A DNA stretch of 64,000 bases from Roseicella aerolata (GTDB lineage Bacteria; Pseudomonadota; Alphaproteobacteria; Acetobacterales; Acetobacteraceae): assembly GCF_020523605.1 (NCBI RefSeq), contig NZ_JAJAQI010000022.1, forward strand, positions 35,420-99,419. The letters run 5' to 3'. The notes beneath the pieces were generated by a model. It saw only the letters and a program-made list of their open reading frames with translations. It made no database searches and was not told the DNA's origin. Position numbers and translations under genes: made by a program. The number at the start of each line of letters is the position of its first letter. The stretch's first letter is position 1. Positions 29,726 through 38,218 of the stretch are shown here, one piece after another.

Positions 29726-30307
29726 ATGGGCTGGCTCTTCATGTCTTCGCTCGGCCGCTTCCGCGGCCCACGCGCCTATCTCGACGATCAGTTCAGCTAC
29801 AGGTGCGGGACGGTCCGCTCGACCGTGCTGCGCTCGGCGCTTGTCCGGATGCGCACCTACTACGCCGCGGTCGAGCAGATCGGTCCAGACATGCCACGCG
29901 CGGTGTTCGCGGTCGTCTGCCTCGTCCGCTACAACCCGCGCGACGCGAACGGAGACGTCTTCGGCTACAAGGACATGACCGAGCACATGGGACCGTGCGA
30001 GGCCGAGTGCCCGGCGGCGATCCTCGACCTGCTCACGCCGACCGACGCGGACCATGCGCTCGCCTGGCGCGCGCGTTGCCGCGCCGCGATCGCTGCGCGG
30101 TCAGACCGCCCGCGCCTGCGCAACGGCGCGATAATCGTCTTCGACGAGCCGATCGCCTTCACCGACGGCTCGGCGCACGCACAGCTGGAGGTGGTGATCG
30201 AGCCGGGACGGCCGCGCGCGGTGCGGTTCCGGCCTGCCGGTGGCGGCGGTCTCTACCGCATCAGCAACCTGCACCAACGCAATTATCGGCTCGAATCTAT
30301 CGCGTGA
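29726..30307 (+). CDS. conserved plasmid protein (DUF6927-like)
   Basis: 193 aa. It begins MGWLFMSSLGRFRGPRAYLD and contains YYAAVEQIGPDMPRAVFAVV, NGDVFGYKDMTEHMGPCEA and CPAAILDLLTPTDADHAL. I recall this pattern as the DUF6927 family of alphaproteobacterial plasmids; the assignment is tentative and the function unknown. An AGGAGG Shine-Dalgarno lies 8 bp upstream. Confidence 0.75.
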   Translation: MGWLFMSSLGRFRGPRAYLDDQFSYRCGTVRSTVLRSALVRMRTYYAAVEQIGPDMPRAVFAVVCLVRYNPRDANGDVFGYKDMTEHMGPCEAECPAAILDLLTPTDADHALAWRARCRAAIAARSDRPRLRNGAIIVFDEPIAFTDGSAHAQLEVVIEPGRPRAVRFRPAGGGGLYRISNLHQRNYRLESIA

Positions 30308-30362
30308 AGTGAAGGGCAGGGGTCCGGCGCGTCCGTGTCGGGCCCCTTCTTCGTTGGGTAAG
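30308..30362 (+). terminator. terminator-like hairpin
   Basis: AGGGGTCCGG...TCGGGCCCCTTCTT forms a GC-rich stem with one G-U pair soon after the stop of the preceding gene, followed by a short T-rich run (TTCTTCGTT). It is 100 bp before the next GTG start. Confidence 0.4.
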
Positions 30363-30462
30363 GATCGAGAGGGAGAGAGCGGCCGGAAGTGGGTGTTCGG
30401 CGTCGGTTCGAGAGAGCGGAAGCCGCCCGGACATCCCCGTTCCGCTCCCGGAGTTCCTCCTC

Positions 30463-33400
30463 GTGCCCCATCCATCCCTCGAGGCCGCGTTCGCGCGGTC
30501 GCCGTCCACCGCCTGTGCTGTCTCGCCCGAAGCCCTGCTCGCTGCCGCGCAGAGGCTGCTGCCCACTCTCGTCGGCGGGCAGCCCGTCGACGCGCGCGCG
30601 CTCCGCGACGCGATGACCGCTGCGACGGGCGGCTCCGACGCGGAGGGCGCCTGGGGCTGGAAGGACGCCTACGAGGCGTGCGAGGCGGCGCAGCTCCTGT
30701 TCCTCCGCCGCTTCGGGGCGGCGCTCGCCGCTAGACCCGTCGCGGCCCGCCTCGCCGCGCTGACCAAGGTGGCGGCGCTACTGCCGACGCACACGCGCCG
30801 GTCCGAGGAGGGCCAAGCGCTGCAGCAGTTCTCCACGCCGCTGCCGCTCGCCCTCGTCGCCACGCAGGCCGCTGCCATCAGGCCCAACGACCTCGTGCTC
30901 GAGCCGTCAGCCGGCACGGGGCTGCTCGCGATCTTCGCCGAGATGGCCGGCGCCGACCTCGTGCTCAACGAGCTCGCCGACACCCGCGCCGGGCTGCTTC
31001 GTCTCCTCTTCGCGGTCACTCCTGTCACGACCTTCGACGCCGCGCGCATCCACGACCATCTTGACGCAGGCTTGCGGCCGACCGTCGTGCTGATGAACCC
31101 ACCCTTCTCGGTTGGGGCGCATGTGGACGGGCGTGTCGCCGACGCCGCCTATCGGCACATGGCGTCGGCGCTGGCACGGCTCGCCGATGGCGGCAGGCTG
31201 GTCGCGATCACCGGCGCGTCCTTCTCGCCCGACAACCCGGCCTGGGCGTCGGCCTTCGCGCGGCTGGGGGAGCGCGGGCGCGTGGTGTTCAGCGCGCCGA
31301 TCGACGGCCGTGTTTACGCGAAGCATGGCACAACGGTCGAGACGCGGCTGACGGTCATCGACCGCCTTCCGGCGGACGCTCCGGCCTCAGTGCCGGCCTC
31401 GCACCCGATGGTTGGCGATGCCGCGACGCTGCTCGCGCTCGTCGAGCGGCACGTTCCGCCGCGGGCCGTGTGCACGGCGCGCCGGGCGCCCCGAGGGCCG
31501 GCTGTGTGGACTGCCGCGGCGCCCCGACGTCTGGTGACCGCGGCTGTGCCTCGCCCACTGGCGCCGGTGGCGGCGGATGCCATCGAGCTCACCTACCTCC
31601 TGATCGAGTCCGAGAACACCGCCCCGGCACGCCTGAGCGACGCGCTCTACGAGCCGTTCACGCTCGCGGCGATCCGCGTCCCCGGCGCACGCCCGCATCC
31701 GACGCCGCTCGTCCAGTCGGCGGCGATGGCGAGCGTGCGGCCGCCGCGGCCGACCTACCGGCCTCACCTGCCGGCGGGCCTAGTCGAGGCAGGCCTCCTC
31801 TCCGACGCGCAGCTCGAGACCGTAATCCTCGCCGGCGAGGCGCATGCTGCACAGCTCGCCGGCGCCTGGACCGTGGACGACACCTTTGACGTCGTCGGCG
31901 CCGCACCGGACGACGCCGAGGACGCGGTCCGCTTCCGGCGCGGGTTCATGCTCGGCGACGGAACGGGCGCGGGCAAGGGCCGGCAAGTCGCCGCCGTCAT
32001 CCTCGACAATTGGCTCAAAGGCCGTCGCCGCGCGCTCTGGGTGTCGAAGTCGGACACGCTGATCGAGGACGCGCGGCGCGACTGGTCGGCGCTCGGCCAG
32101 GAGCGGCTGCTGATCCAGCCCCTCTCGCGCTTCCGGCAGGGCACGCCCATCCGGCTGGAGGAGGGCGTGCTGTTCGCCACCTACGCCACGCTGCGCTCCG
32201 ATGCCCGCGAGGAGCGGGCCTCGCGGGTCCAGCAGCTCGTTGATTGGCTCGGCGCCGGCTTCGACGGCGTGATCGTCTTCGACGAGAGCCATGCCATGCA
32301 GAACGCCGGCGGCTCCACCGGCGAACGGGGCGATGCCGCACCCTCGCAGCAGGGTCGCGCCGGGCTTCGCCTCCAGCACGCGCTGCCGGATGCGCGCGTG
32401 CTCTACGTCTCTGCGACCGGCGCCACCACCGTGCAGAACCTCGCCTACGCCCAGCGCCTCGGCCTGTGGGGCGGCGAGGACTTCCCCTTCGCGACGCGGG
32501 CCGAGTTCGTGGCCGCCATCGAGACCGGCGGCGTGGCCGCGATGGAGGTGCTGGCCCGCGACCTGCGCGCCCTCGGCCTCTACACCGCCCGCTCGCTCTC
32601 CTACGACGGCGTCGAATACGAGATCGTCGAGCACGCGCTGACGCCGGAGCAGACGCGCATCTACGACGCCTATGCCGGTGCTTTCCAGATCATCCACCAG
32701 AACCTCGACGCCGCCCTCGAAGCCGCGGGCGTGACCTCGACGTCTGAGCGGGGCTCGACGACGCTCAATGCGCAGGCGAAGTCGGCGGCGCGCTCGGCCT
32801 TCGAGAGCTCGAAGCAGCGCTTTTTCGGGCACCTGCTGACCTCGATGAAGACGCCGACCCTGATCGCCAGGATCGACGAGGACCTCGCGGCCGGCCACGC
32901 CCCCGTCGTCCAGATCGTCTCGACGGGTGAGGCGCTGATGGAGCGGCGCATCGCCGCGCTCCCGGCCGAGGAATGGTCGGACGTTCAGGTCGACATCACG
33001 CCGCGGGAGTATGTGCTCGACTACCTCGCCCACGCCTTCCCGGTGGGGCTGTACGAGCCCTTCACCGACAGCGCGGGCAATCTCTGCTCCCGGGCGGTCT
33101 TCGCGGACGGCCAGCCCGTGCTCTGCCGCGAGGCGGTGGAGCGCCGCGACGCGCTGATCGAGCGGCTCGCCAGCCTGCCGCCGGTCGGGGGCGCGCTCGA
33201 CCAGATCGTGCAGCGCTTCGGCACCGATGTCGTCGCCGAGGTCACCGGCCGCTCGCGGCGCATTGTGCGCAAGCGCGGCGAGGATGGTGTCGAGCGGCTC
33301 GTCGTCGAGGGTCGGTCCGCCGGCGCCAACCTCGCCGAGGCCACCTCCTTCCAGGACGACGAGAAGCGCATCCTCGTCTTCTCGGACGCCGGCGGCACCG

Positions 33401-34806
33401 GGCGGAGCTACCACGCCGATCTCGGCGCGCGGAACCGGCGGCTCCGCGTGCACTACCTGCTCGAGGCCGGCTGGAAGGCCGACGCTGCCATCCAGGGCCT
33501 CGGGCGCACCAACCGCACCCACCAGGCGCAGCCGCCACTGTTCCGGCCGATCGCCACCGACGTGCGCGGCGAGAAGCGCTTCCTGTCGACCATCGCGCGC
33601 CGGCTCGACACGCTGGGCGCGATCACCCGGGGCCAGCGCCAGACCGGCGGCCAGGGCCTGTTCCGCGCGTCCGACAACCTCGAAAGCGACTACGCCCGCG
33701 CGGCACTCCGGCAGTTCTACACGCTGCTCATTGCCGGCCGGGTCGAGGGCTGTTCGCTCCGGCGCTTCGAGGAGGCGACCGGCCTGTCGCTCCTGACCCG
33801 CGACGGCGCGGTGAAGGAGGAACTGCCGCCGATCACGCAGTTCCTCAACCGCGTCCTGGCGTTGCCGATCGGCCTGCAGAACACCCTCTTCGAGGTGTTC
33901 GACGGGCTGTTGGGCGCCCGCGTCGAGGCCGCTGTCCAGGCCGGGACCTTCGATGTCGGGCTGGAGACGCTGCGGGCGGAATCGCTCACGGTCGTCGACC
34001 GCCGCACCGTCTACACGCATCCGGGCACCGGCGCCGAGACGGTGGCGCTGGAGATCCGCCGCCTCGATCGCACCGACGCGCTCAGCTTGGCGGAAGCACT
34101 CGCCCTCGCTAGTGGCGCGCCGGGGCGGCGGCTCCTCAACTCCCGCTCCGGCCACGCCGCCGTCCAGCTGCGCGCCGCGAGCGTCACGCTGGACGACGGC
34201 GCCGTCGAGCGCCGCGTGCGCCTGGTCCGCCCGACCGAGCGCCGGACTCTGCCCGAGGCGGCGTTCCTCGCCTCGCATTGGGACGAAGCCGGCGGCGCCG
34301 CGTTCGCGGAGGCGTGGAACGCCGAGGTGGCCGCGCTGCCCGAACTCGTCGAGAGCCGCTTCTGGATCGTCACCGGCCTCCTGCTGCCGATCTGGCGGCG
34401 TCTGCCGGAGGATGGCTGCCGCGTCTACCGGCTGCAGACCGATGAGGGCGAGCGGGTGATCGGGCGGCAGGTGCCCCCGGCCTGGGTCGCGGAGGCGCTC
34501 GGGGACGATGCCCCGTCCGTCTCGGCCGAGGACGCCTGGGAAGCGGTGCTCGGTCGCGGGGCGCTGCTGCAGCTCGCCGACGGGCTCTCCGTCCGGCGCG
34601 CGCTCGTCATGGGGGTCCACCGCGTCGAGCTCAGCGGCTTCACGGACGGTATGGTGGCGCGCCTCAAGGCCGACGGCCTCATCTCCGAGATCATCGCTTG
34701 GCGGCTCCGGCTCTTCGTGCCGGTGGGGACGGAGGTGCCGGCGATCCTGGCGCGGGTCCTCGCCCGCCATCCGGTCGTCCGGGCGACCGACCGTGCCGCG
34801 GCGTGA
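30463..34806 (+). CDS. N6-methylase-like domain fused to strawberry-notch (Sbno) superfamily helicase
   Basis: 1447 aa. The N-terminal third carries a DNA N6-adenine methylase-like fold: QQFSTPLPLA (121-130), LEPSAGTG (146-153) and MNPPFS (211-216). The middle has a superfamily 2 helicase core: GDGTGAGKGRQ (Walker A, about 498-508), DESH (about 606) and a motif VI-like QGLGRTNRTHQ. The C-terminus matches the Sbno C-terminal helicase lobe. Such giant proteins are hallmarks of alphaproteobacterial plasmids and may remodel or protect transferred DNA. GTG start at 30463. It ends 4 bp before the Toprim gene. Confidence 0.9.
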   Translation: MPHPSLEAAFARSPSTACAVSPEALLAAAQRLLPTLVGGQPVDARALRDAMTAATGGSDAEGAWGWKDAYEACEAAQLLFLRRFGAALAARPVAARLAALTKVAALLPTHTRRSEEGQALQQFSTPLPLALVATQAAAIRPNDLVLEPSAGTGLLAIFAEMAGADLVLNELADTRAGLLRLLFAVTPVTTFDAARIHDHLDAGLRPTVVLMNPPFSVGAHVDGRVADAAYRHMASALARLADGGRLVAITGASFSPDNPAWASAFARLGERGRVVFSAPIDGRVYAKHGTTVETRLTVIDRLPADAPASVPASHPMVGDAATLLALVERHVPPRAVCTARRAPRGPAVWTAAAPRRLVTAAVPRPLAPVAADAIELTYLLIESENTAPARLSDALYEPFTLAAIRVPGARPHPTPLVQSAAMASVRPPRPTYRPHLPAGLVEAGLLSDAQLETVILAGEAHAAQLAGAWTVDDTFDVVGAAPDDAEDAVRFRRGFMLGDGTGAGKGRQVAAVILDNWLKGRRRALWVSKSDTLIEDARRDWSALGQERLLIQPLSRFRQGTPIRLEEGVLFATYATLRSDAREERASRVQQLVDWLGAGFDGVIVFDESHAMQNAGGSTGERGDAAPSQQGRAGLRLQHALPDARVLYVSATGATTVQNLAYAQRLGLWGGEDFPFATRAEFVAAIETGGVAAMEVLARDLRALGLYTARSLSYDGVEYEIVEHALTPEQTRIYDAYAGAFQIIHQNLDAALEAAGVTSTSERGSTTLNAQAKSAARSAFESSKQRFFGHLLTSMKTPTLIARIDEDLAAGHAPVVQIVSTGEALMERRIAALPAEEWSDVQVDITPREYVLDYLAHAFPVGLYEPFTDSAGNLCSRAVFADGQPVLCREAVERRDALIERLASLPPVGGALDQIVQRFGTDVVAEVTGRSRRIVRKRGEDGVERLVVEGRSAGANLAEATSFQDDEKRILVFSDAGGTGRSYHADLGARNRRLRVHYLLEAGWKADAAIQGLGRTNRTHQAQPPLFRPIATDVRGEKRFLSTIARRLDTLGAITRGQRQTGGQGLFRASDNLESDYARAALRQFYTLLIAGRVEGCSLRRFEEATGLSLLTRDGAVKEELPPITQFLNRVLALPIGLQNTLFEVFDGLLGARVEAAVQAGTFDVGLETLRAESLTVVDRRTVYTHPGTGAETVALEIRRLDRTDALSLAEALALASGAPGRRLLNSRSGHAAVQLRAASVTLDDGAVERRVRLVRPTERRTLPEAAFLASHWDEAGGAAFAEAWNAEVAALPELVESRFWIVTGLLLPIWRRLPEDGCRVYRLQTDEGERVIGRQVPPAWVAEALGDDAPSVSAEDAWEAVLGRGALLQLADGLSVRRALVMGVHRVELSGFTDGMVARLKADGLISEIIAWRLRLFVPVGTEVPAILARVLARHPVVRATDRAAA

Positions 34807-34810
34807 CGCC

Positions 34811-35839
34811 ATGACGGGCGCCGCGGATCTGGCACACCGCCTCGCGCGCGATGCCGAGGCGGTCTGCCGCCACTACCTCTCCAACGGCCGCCGCCAGGGC
34901 CGCTGGTGGCTCGTCGGCGATGCCGACAACACCCGGGGCCGCAGCCTCTTCGTGCGGCTGCACGGGCCGGAGCGCGGCCGCGGTGCGGCCGGCAAGTGGA
35001 CCGATGCCGCCACCGGCGAGCATGGCGACCTGCTCGACCTGATCGGCCGCGTCTGCGGCTTCGACGACCTTCGCGACACGCTCGACGAGGCGCGGCGCTT
35101 CCTGAGCCTGCCGCGCCGGCCGCGCGAGACGATCCGGCCTCCGTCTCCGGTCGGGTCATCGGAATCAGCCCGTCGCCTGTTCCGCGCCGGGCACCCAATC
35201 GCCGGCACCCTCGCCGAGACCTACCTCCGGTCCCGCGGCATCACCGCGCTCGGCGATCTCGCCGCGCTGCGCTTCCATCCGCGCCTCCACTACCGCGCCG
35301 GCGATCACGCGCCGCGCGAGACCTGGCCCGCGCTGCTGGCCGCTGTCACCGATGCGGACGGTACGGTCACCGGCATCCACCGCACCTGGCTGGCGCGCGA
35401 CGGCACGGGCAAGGCGCCGGTCGCCAGCCCGCGTCGGGCGCTCGGGCACCTGCTCGGCAATGCCGTGCGGTTCGGCGCCGCCACCGACGTCCTGCTGATC
35501 GCCGAGGGCATCGAGACGGCGCTGTCCGTCCGGGCCGTCATGCCCACCATGCCGGCGGCCGCGGCGCTGTCGGCGGCCCACCTGGCCGCCTTCGTGCCAC
35601 CCGCGGGGCTGCGGCGCCTCTATGTCGCCCGCGACAACGACGAGGCTGGGGCAGGGGCCTCGGCTGCCCTGACGGCGAGGGCGGCCGCGCTTGGCATCGC
35701 GGCGCAGGTGCTCACGCCGCGTGACGGCGACTTCAACGACGACCTCCGCCAACGGGGAGCGGAAGCGATAGCGGCGGATCTCCGCGGTCAGCTCGCCGCC
35801 GATGACGTCGCGCGGTTCCTCGACGCGCACCGAGGTTGA
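34811..35839 (+). CDS. Toprim-domain, primase-like plasmid protein
   Basis: 342 aa. The N-terminal part (ICR-like SNGRRQGRWWLVGDAD...GKWTDAATGEHGDLLDLI) is a DNA-primase-like region without a visible zinc ribbon. The C-terminal Toprim domain has LIAEGIETALS (catalytic Glu, about 230) and VARDNDEAG (D-x-D-like, about 273). Proteins of this kind (DUF7146/Toprim) are common in plasmid accessory blocks and may prime lagging-strand synthesis. ATG at 34811 follows the helicase stop by 4 bp, implying one operon. Confidence 0.85.
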   Translation: MTGAADLAHRLARDAEAVCRHYLSNGRRQGRWWLVGDADNTRGRSLFVRLHGPERGRGAAGKWTDAATGEHGDLLDLIGRVCGFDDLRDTLDEARRFLSLPRRPRETIRPPSPVGSSESARRLFRAGHPIAGTLAETYLRSRGITALGDLAALRFHPRLHYRAGDHAPRETWPALLAAVTDADGTVTGIHRTWLARDGTGKAPVASPRRALGHLLGNAVRFGAATDVLLIAEGIETALSVRAVMPTMPAAAALSAAHLAAFVPPAGLRRLYVARDNDEAGAGASAALTARAAALGIAAQVLTPRDGDFNDDLRQRGAEAIAADLRGQLAADDVARFLDAHRG

Positions 35840-36150
35840 CGCCGGACGGCCGGGTCCAGCGCCGCAGCACTGACACGAGGCTCCCCATGCACGCGGGAGC
35901 GCGCCCTGGCCTTCTCAGGGGCGATCGGGCCGGAGCCGGGGAGGGCCGGCAACGGCGGGGCGCAACTTTCTTCCCCGCGGCCCCGAAGAGGGGGCCGCTT
36001 CCTCGCGAGGCAAGAAAGCCGCGCCCCGCCGTCCTCCGCTGCGCTGCGGCCCTCCGGCTGCGCCTCCGGGTGCAGGCTCACCCCGCCCCCGGCCTGGAGA
36101 TCGCACGAAGGCCGCGACGGGCGCGGCTTCGCCAGCACGAGGAGCCACCC
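35840..36150 (+). promoter_or_regulatory. structured leader element, copy A (upstream of DUF2493)
   Basis: Gene-free 311 bp. An outer stem CTTTCTT (35966-35972) / AAGAAAG (36012-36018) is extended outward by GGGGCGC/GCGCCCC. Inside lie a hairpin GCGGCCCC/GGGGCCGC (35977-35998) and the palindrome CCTCGCGAGG (36001-36010). CCGTCCTCCGC follows, and about 35-50 bp before the ATG is GGCCGCGACGGGCGCGG. The same order recurs upstream of the DUF736 gene (copy B), where the inner hairpin differs in sequence but still pairs. A cis-acting RNA or protein-binding element is likely. Confidence 0.6.
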
Positions 36151-37077
36151 ATGCCCCGCCACGACGACGCCGAACCCGTCCACGCCGCCTCCGCCACCGC
36201 ACGCCTGCTCGACGACCTCCAGCTCCACGGCTATCGGCCCTCCGCCGACGAGCCCGATCCCCGTCCGCTGCCGGACCCCGACCGGATCACTGGCGCCCTC
36301 ACCGAAGCGGTCGAGGCCCTCGTCGCCGGGCTTGCCGACACCCGGCTGGAGCCGGACCTGGCCGATCTGCTCTGGGGCTTCGTCAACATCTTCCACCGCG
36401 GCCTCGACCGCATCGGTCGCGAGCTCGACACCAACGAGGTCGAGCAGCGGCGCTGCCAGCGCGAGCAGGACGGCTCGGAAGTCCGGTCCGTCGAGCTGGA
36501 GCGGCTGCTGGCCGGTGGCGCGGCGCTGATCGAGCGGCGGGACGCCTACGAAACCATGCGCGAGGTCGCCGCCGAACTCTACGAGGCGCAGACAGGCTCC
36601 GCCTGGCGGCCGCGCGCGGGGTCGATGGTCAACCGCCGCGCACTCACCGCCGCGATGATCGACAGCCGAGACTTCCTCGCCGCCAAGCGCCGGGCCGACA
36701 TCGAGCCGTTGGTGCCGACCGGGGCGCGGATCGCCTTCGCGGGCGGGACCGACTGCAATGATCACGCTGCGATCTGGGCGGCGCTGGACCGGGTGCATGC
36801 GAAGCACCCGGACATGGTGCTGCTGCATGGCGGCACGCCGCGGGGCGCCGAGCGCATCGCCGCCCTCTGGGCCGACCAGAGGAAGATCGCGCAGATCGTC
36901 TACAAGCCGGACTGGCACCGGCACGCCAAGGCGGCGCCGTTCAAGCGCAACGACGCGCTGCTGGACGCGGTGCCGATCGGCGTCGTGGTCTTCCCGGGCT
37001 CGGGCGTCACCGACAACCTCGCCGACAAGGCGAAGCGCCTCGGCATCCCGCTGATGGATTTCCGCGGCGGCGGCTGA
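36151..37077 (+). CDS. DUF2493 (SLOG/YspA-like) plasmid protein
   Basis: 308 aa. The N-terminal helical part is of unknown function. The C-terminal half is a DUF2493 Rossmann-like nucleotide-binding domain (RIAFAGGTDCNDHAAIWAAL, VLLHGGTPRGAERIAALWA, YKPDWHRHAKAAPFKRNDAL, VVFPGSGVTDNLADKAK). SLOG domains bind nucleotides or nucleotide signals; plasmid versions have no proven role. GGAG Shine-Dalgarno 8 bp before the ATG. A strong hairpin follows the stop. Confidence 0.88.
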   Translation: MPRHDDAEPVHAASATARLLDDLQLHGYRPSADEPDPRPLPDPDRITGALTEAVEALVAGLADTRLEPDLADLLWGFVNIFHRGLDRIGRELDTNEVEQRRCQREQDGSEVRSVELERLLAGGAALIERRDAYETMREVAAELYEAQTGSAWRPRAGSMVNRRALTAAMIDSRDFLAAKRRADIEPLVPTGARIAFAGGTDCNDHAAIWAALDRVHAKHPDMVLLHGGTPRGAERIAALWADQRKIAQIVYKPDWHRHAKAAPFKRNDALLDAVPIGVVVFPGSGVTDNLADKAKRLGIPLMDFRGGG

Positions 37078-37091
37078 CGCCGCCTTCGCGA

Positions 37092-37121
37092 TGGGATGGC
37101 GAGGGCAGCCTTGCCATCCCA
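37092..37121 (+). terminator. hairpin terminator after DUF2493
   Basis: TGGGATGGC...GCCATCCCA with an inner AGG/CCT extension gives a stem of about 13 bp (one G-T pair) closed by a 4-nt loop, starting 15 bp after the stop codon. No T-tract follows. Confidence 0.55.
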
Positions 37122-37620
37122 TTGGCTTGGTCGATGACGAAGGCAGGCTTTGACGCGCTGCCTGTTCCGGTGCTGTTCGGCGCGAGCCGATGGCGCGTGC
37201 CGCGCCATCTGCAGGCTGTTGCGATGGCGCCGCGCTGCGCGCGACGTCGTGCGGCCGACCAGTCGCGCAGCAGAAGGCAGTGCGGGGCTCAGTGACGTCG
37301 CCGGTATGCTGCCCAAGCCGATGTTTGGAAGCGCCCGCAGCGCATACGCTAGTCGGTCCCGTGGTGCCGGCCCATGCGAGGACAACTTCCCCGCCCCGCT
37401 CCCGGCACAGAGGAAGACGACCGGCGAACATCCGGTAGTCGGGCACCTCCCACGGCGCGCCCGGCCGCGCAGATCGCTACGCATCGAGGGCGAGCGTCGA
37501 AACCGCACCTGTGTCTGCAAGGTCGTGCGCGGCACCAACGGCCGCCATGCCCCCTGCCTCTTCCGCGGAACCACGCCACGCGTCCTCTCACGGCTTGATC
37601 TGGCCCGGGGATGGCTTCGC
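37122..37620. other. roughly 500-bp gene-free stretch
   Basis: No frame here has a protein-like translation or a ribosome site. On the minus strand at 37446-37411 a short piece reads VPDYRMFAGR, close to APDYRVFAGR in the neighbouring DUF736 protein; it may be a relic or chance. The stretch leads into leader copy B. Confidence 0.4.
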
Positions 37621-37823
37621 CTCGGGCTCCTGGCCGCAACGGCGCCGCTGCGACTTTCTTCCCCTGCGCGTGCCGCGCATTCCTCGCGAGGCAAGAAAGT
37701 CTCGCCGCGCCGTCCTCCGCCCTGCTCCGGCCCCTCCGGGGTGCGTCGTCGCCCGCCCCGGGCGGACGATCGCCATCGAGGCCGCGATGGGCGCGGTCCC
37801 GATAGACGAAGCAGGAGATACCC
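37621..37823 (+). promoter_or_regulatory. structured leader element, copy B (upstream of DUF736)
   Basis: Outer stem GACTTTCTT / AAGAAAGTC (37652-37660 with 37693-37701), inner hairpin TGCGCG/CGCGCA (37665-37679), palindrome CCTCGCGAGG (37682-37691), then GCCGTCCTCCGC. About 20-40 bp before the ATG is GGCCGCGATGGGCGCGG. All parts occur in the same order as in copy A. The inner stem differs in sequence yet keeps pairing, which argues for selection on structure. Confidence 0.6.
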
Positions 37824-38141
37824 ATGGCGACCATCGGCACCTTCACCCGCACCGGCGACAGCTTCGAGGGCACGGTCTCAACGCTCATCCTCAACGCGGA
37901 GGTCCAGTTCCGCCCAACCGAGAAGAGCAGCGAGAAGGCGCCCGACTACCGGGTCTTCGCCGGCCGCGCCGAGATCGGGGCGGCCTGGAAGAAGACCTCG
38001 AACGAGGGTCGGAACTACCTCTCGGTGAAGCTCGACGACCCGTCGCTGCCGGCGCCGATCCAGGCGAACCTCTTCTCGGTGGACGGCGGCGACTTCGAGC
38101 TCATCTGGTCCCGCCCCACGCCCAAGCGCCGCCCGGACTGA
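37824..38141 (+). CDS. DUF736 family plasmid protein
   Basis: 105 aa. Typical DUF736 sequence: MATIGTFTRTGDSFEGTVST, APDYRVFAGRAEIGAAWKK, LSVKLDDPSLPAPIQANLF, ELIWSRP. It is a small beta-rich protein nearly universal on alphaproteobacterial plasmids and ICEs, with no proven function. AGGAG precedes the ATG. Confidence 0.95.
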   Translation: MATIGTFTRTGDSFEGTVSTLILNAEVQFRPTEKSSEKAPDYRVFAGRAEIGAAWKKTSNEGRNYLSVKLDDPSLPAPIQANLFSVDGGDFELIWSRPTPKRRPD

Positions 38142-38218
38142 CCGGCCGCATGGCGCCCCGCCCTTGGCGGGGCGCCATCAACGCTCAGGCCAAAGCCGAA
38201 GACGCTATCGACTAGCTT

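Noticed and set aside
31780..34812. 1010-codon minus-strand frame
   Set aside because: Antisense to the Sbno helicase, which has Walker motifs on the plus strand.
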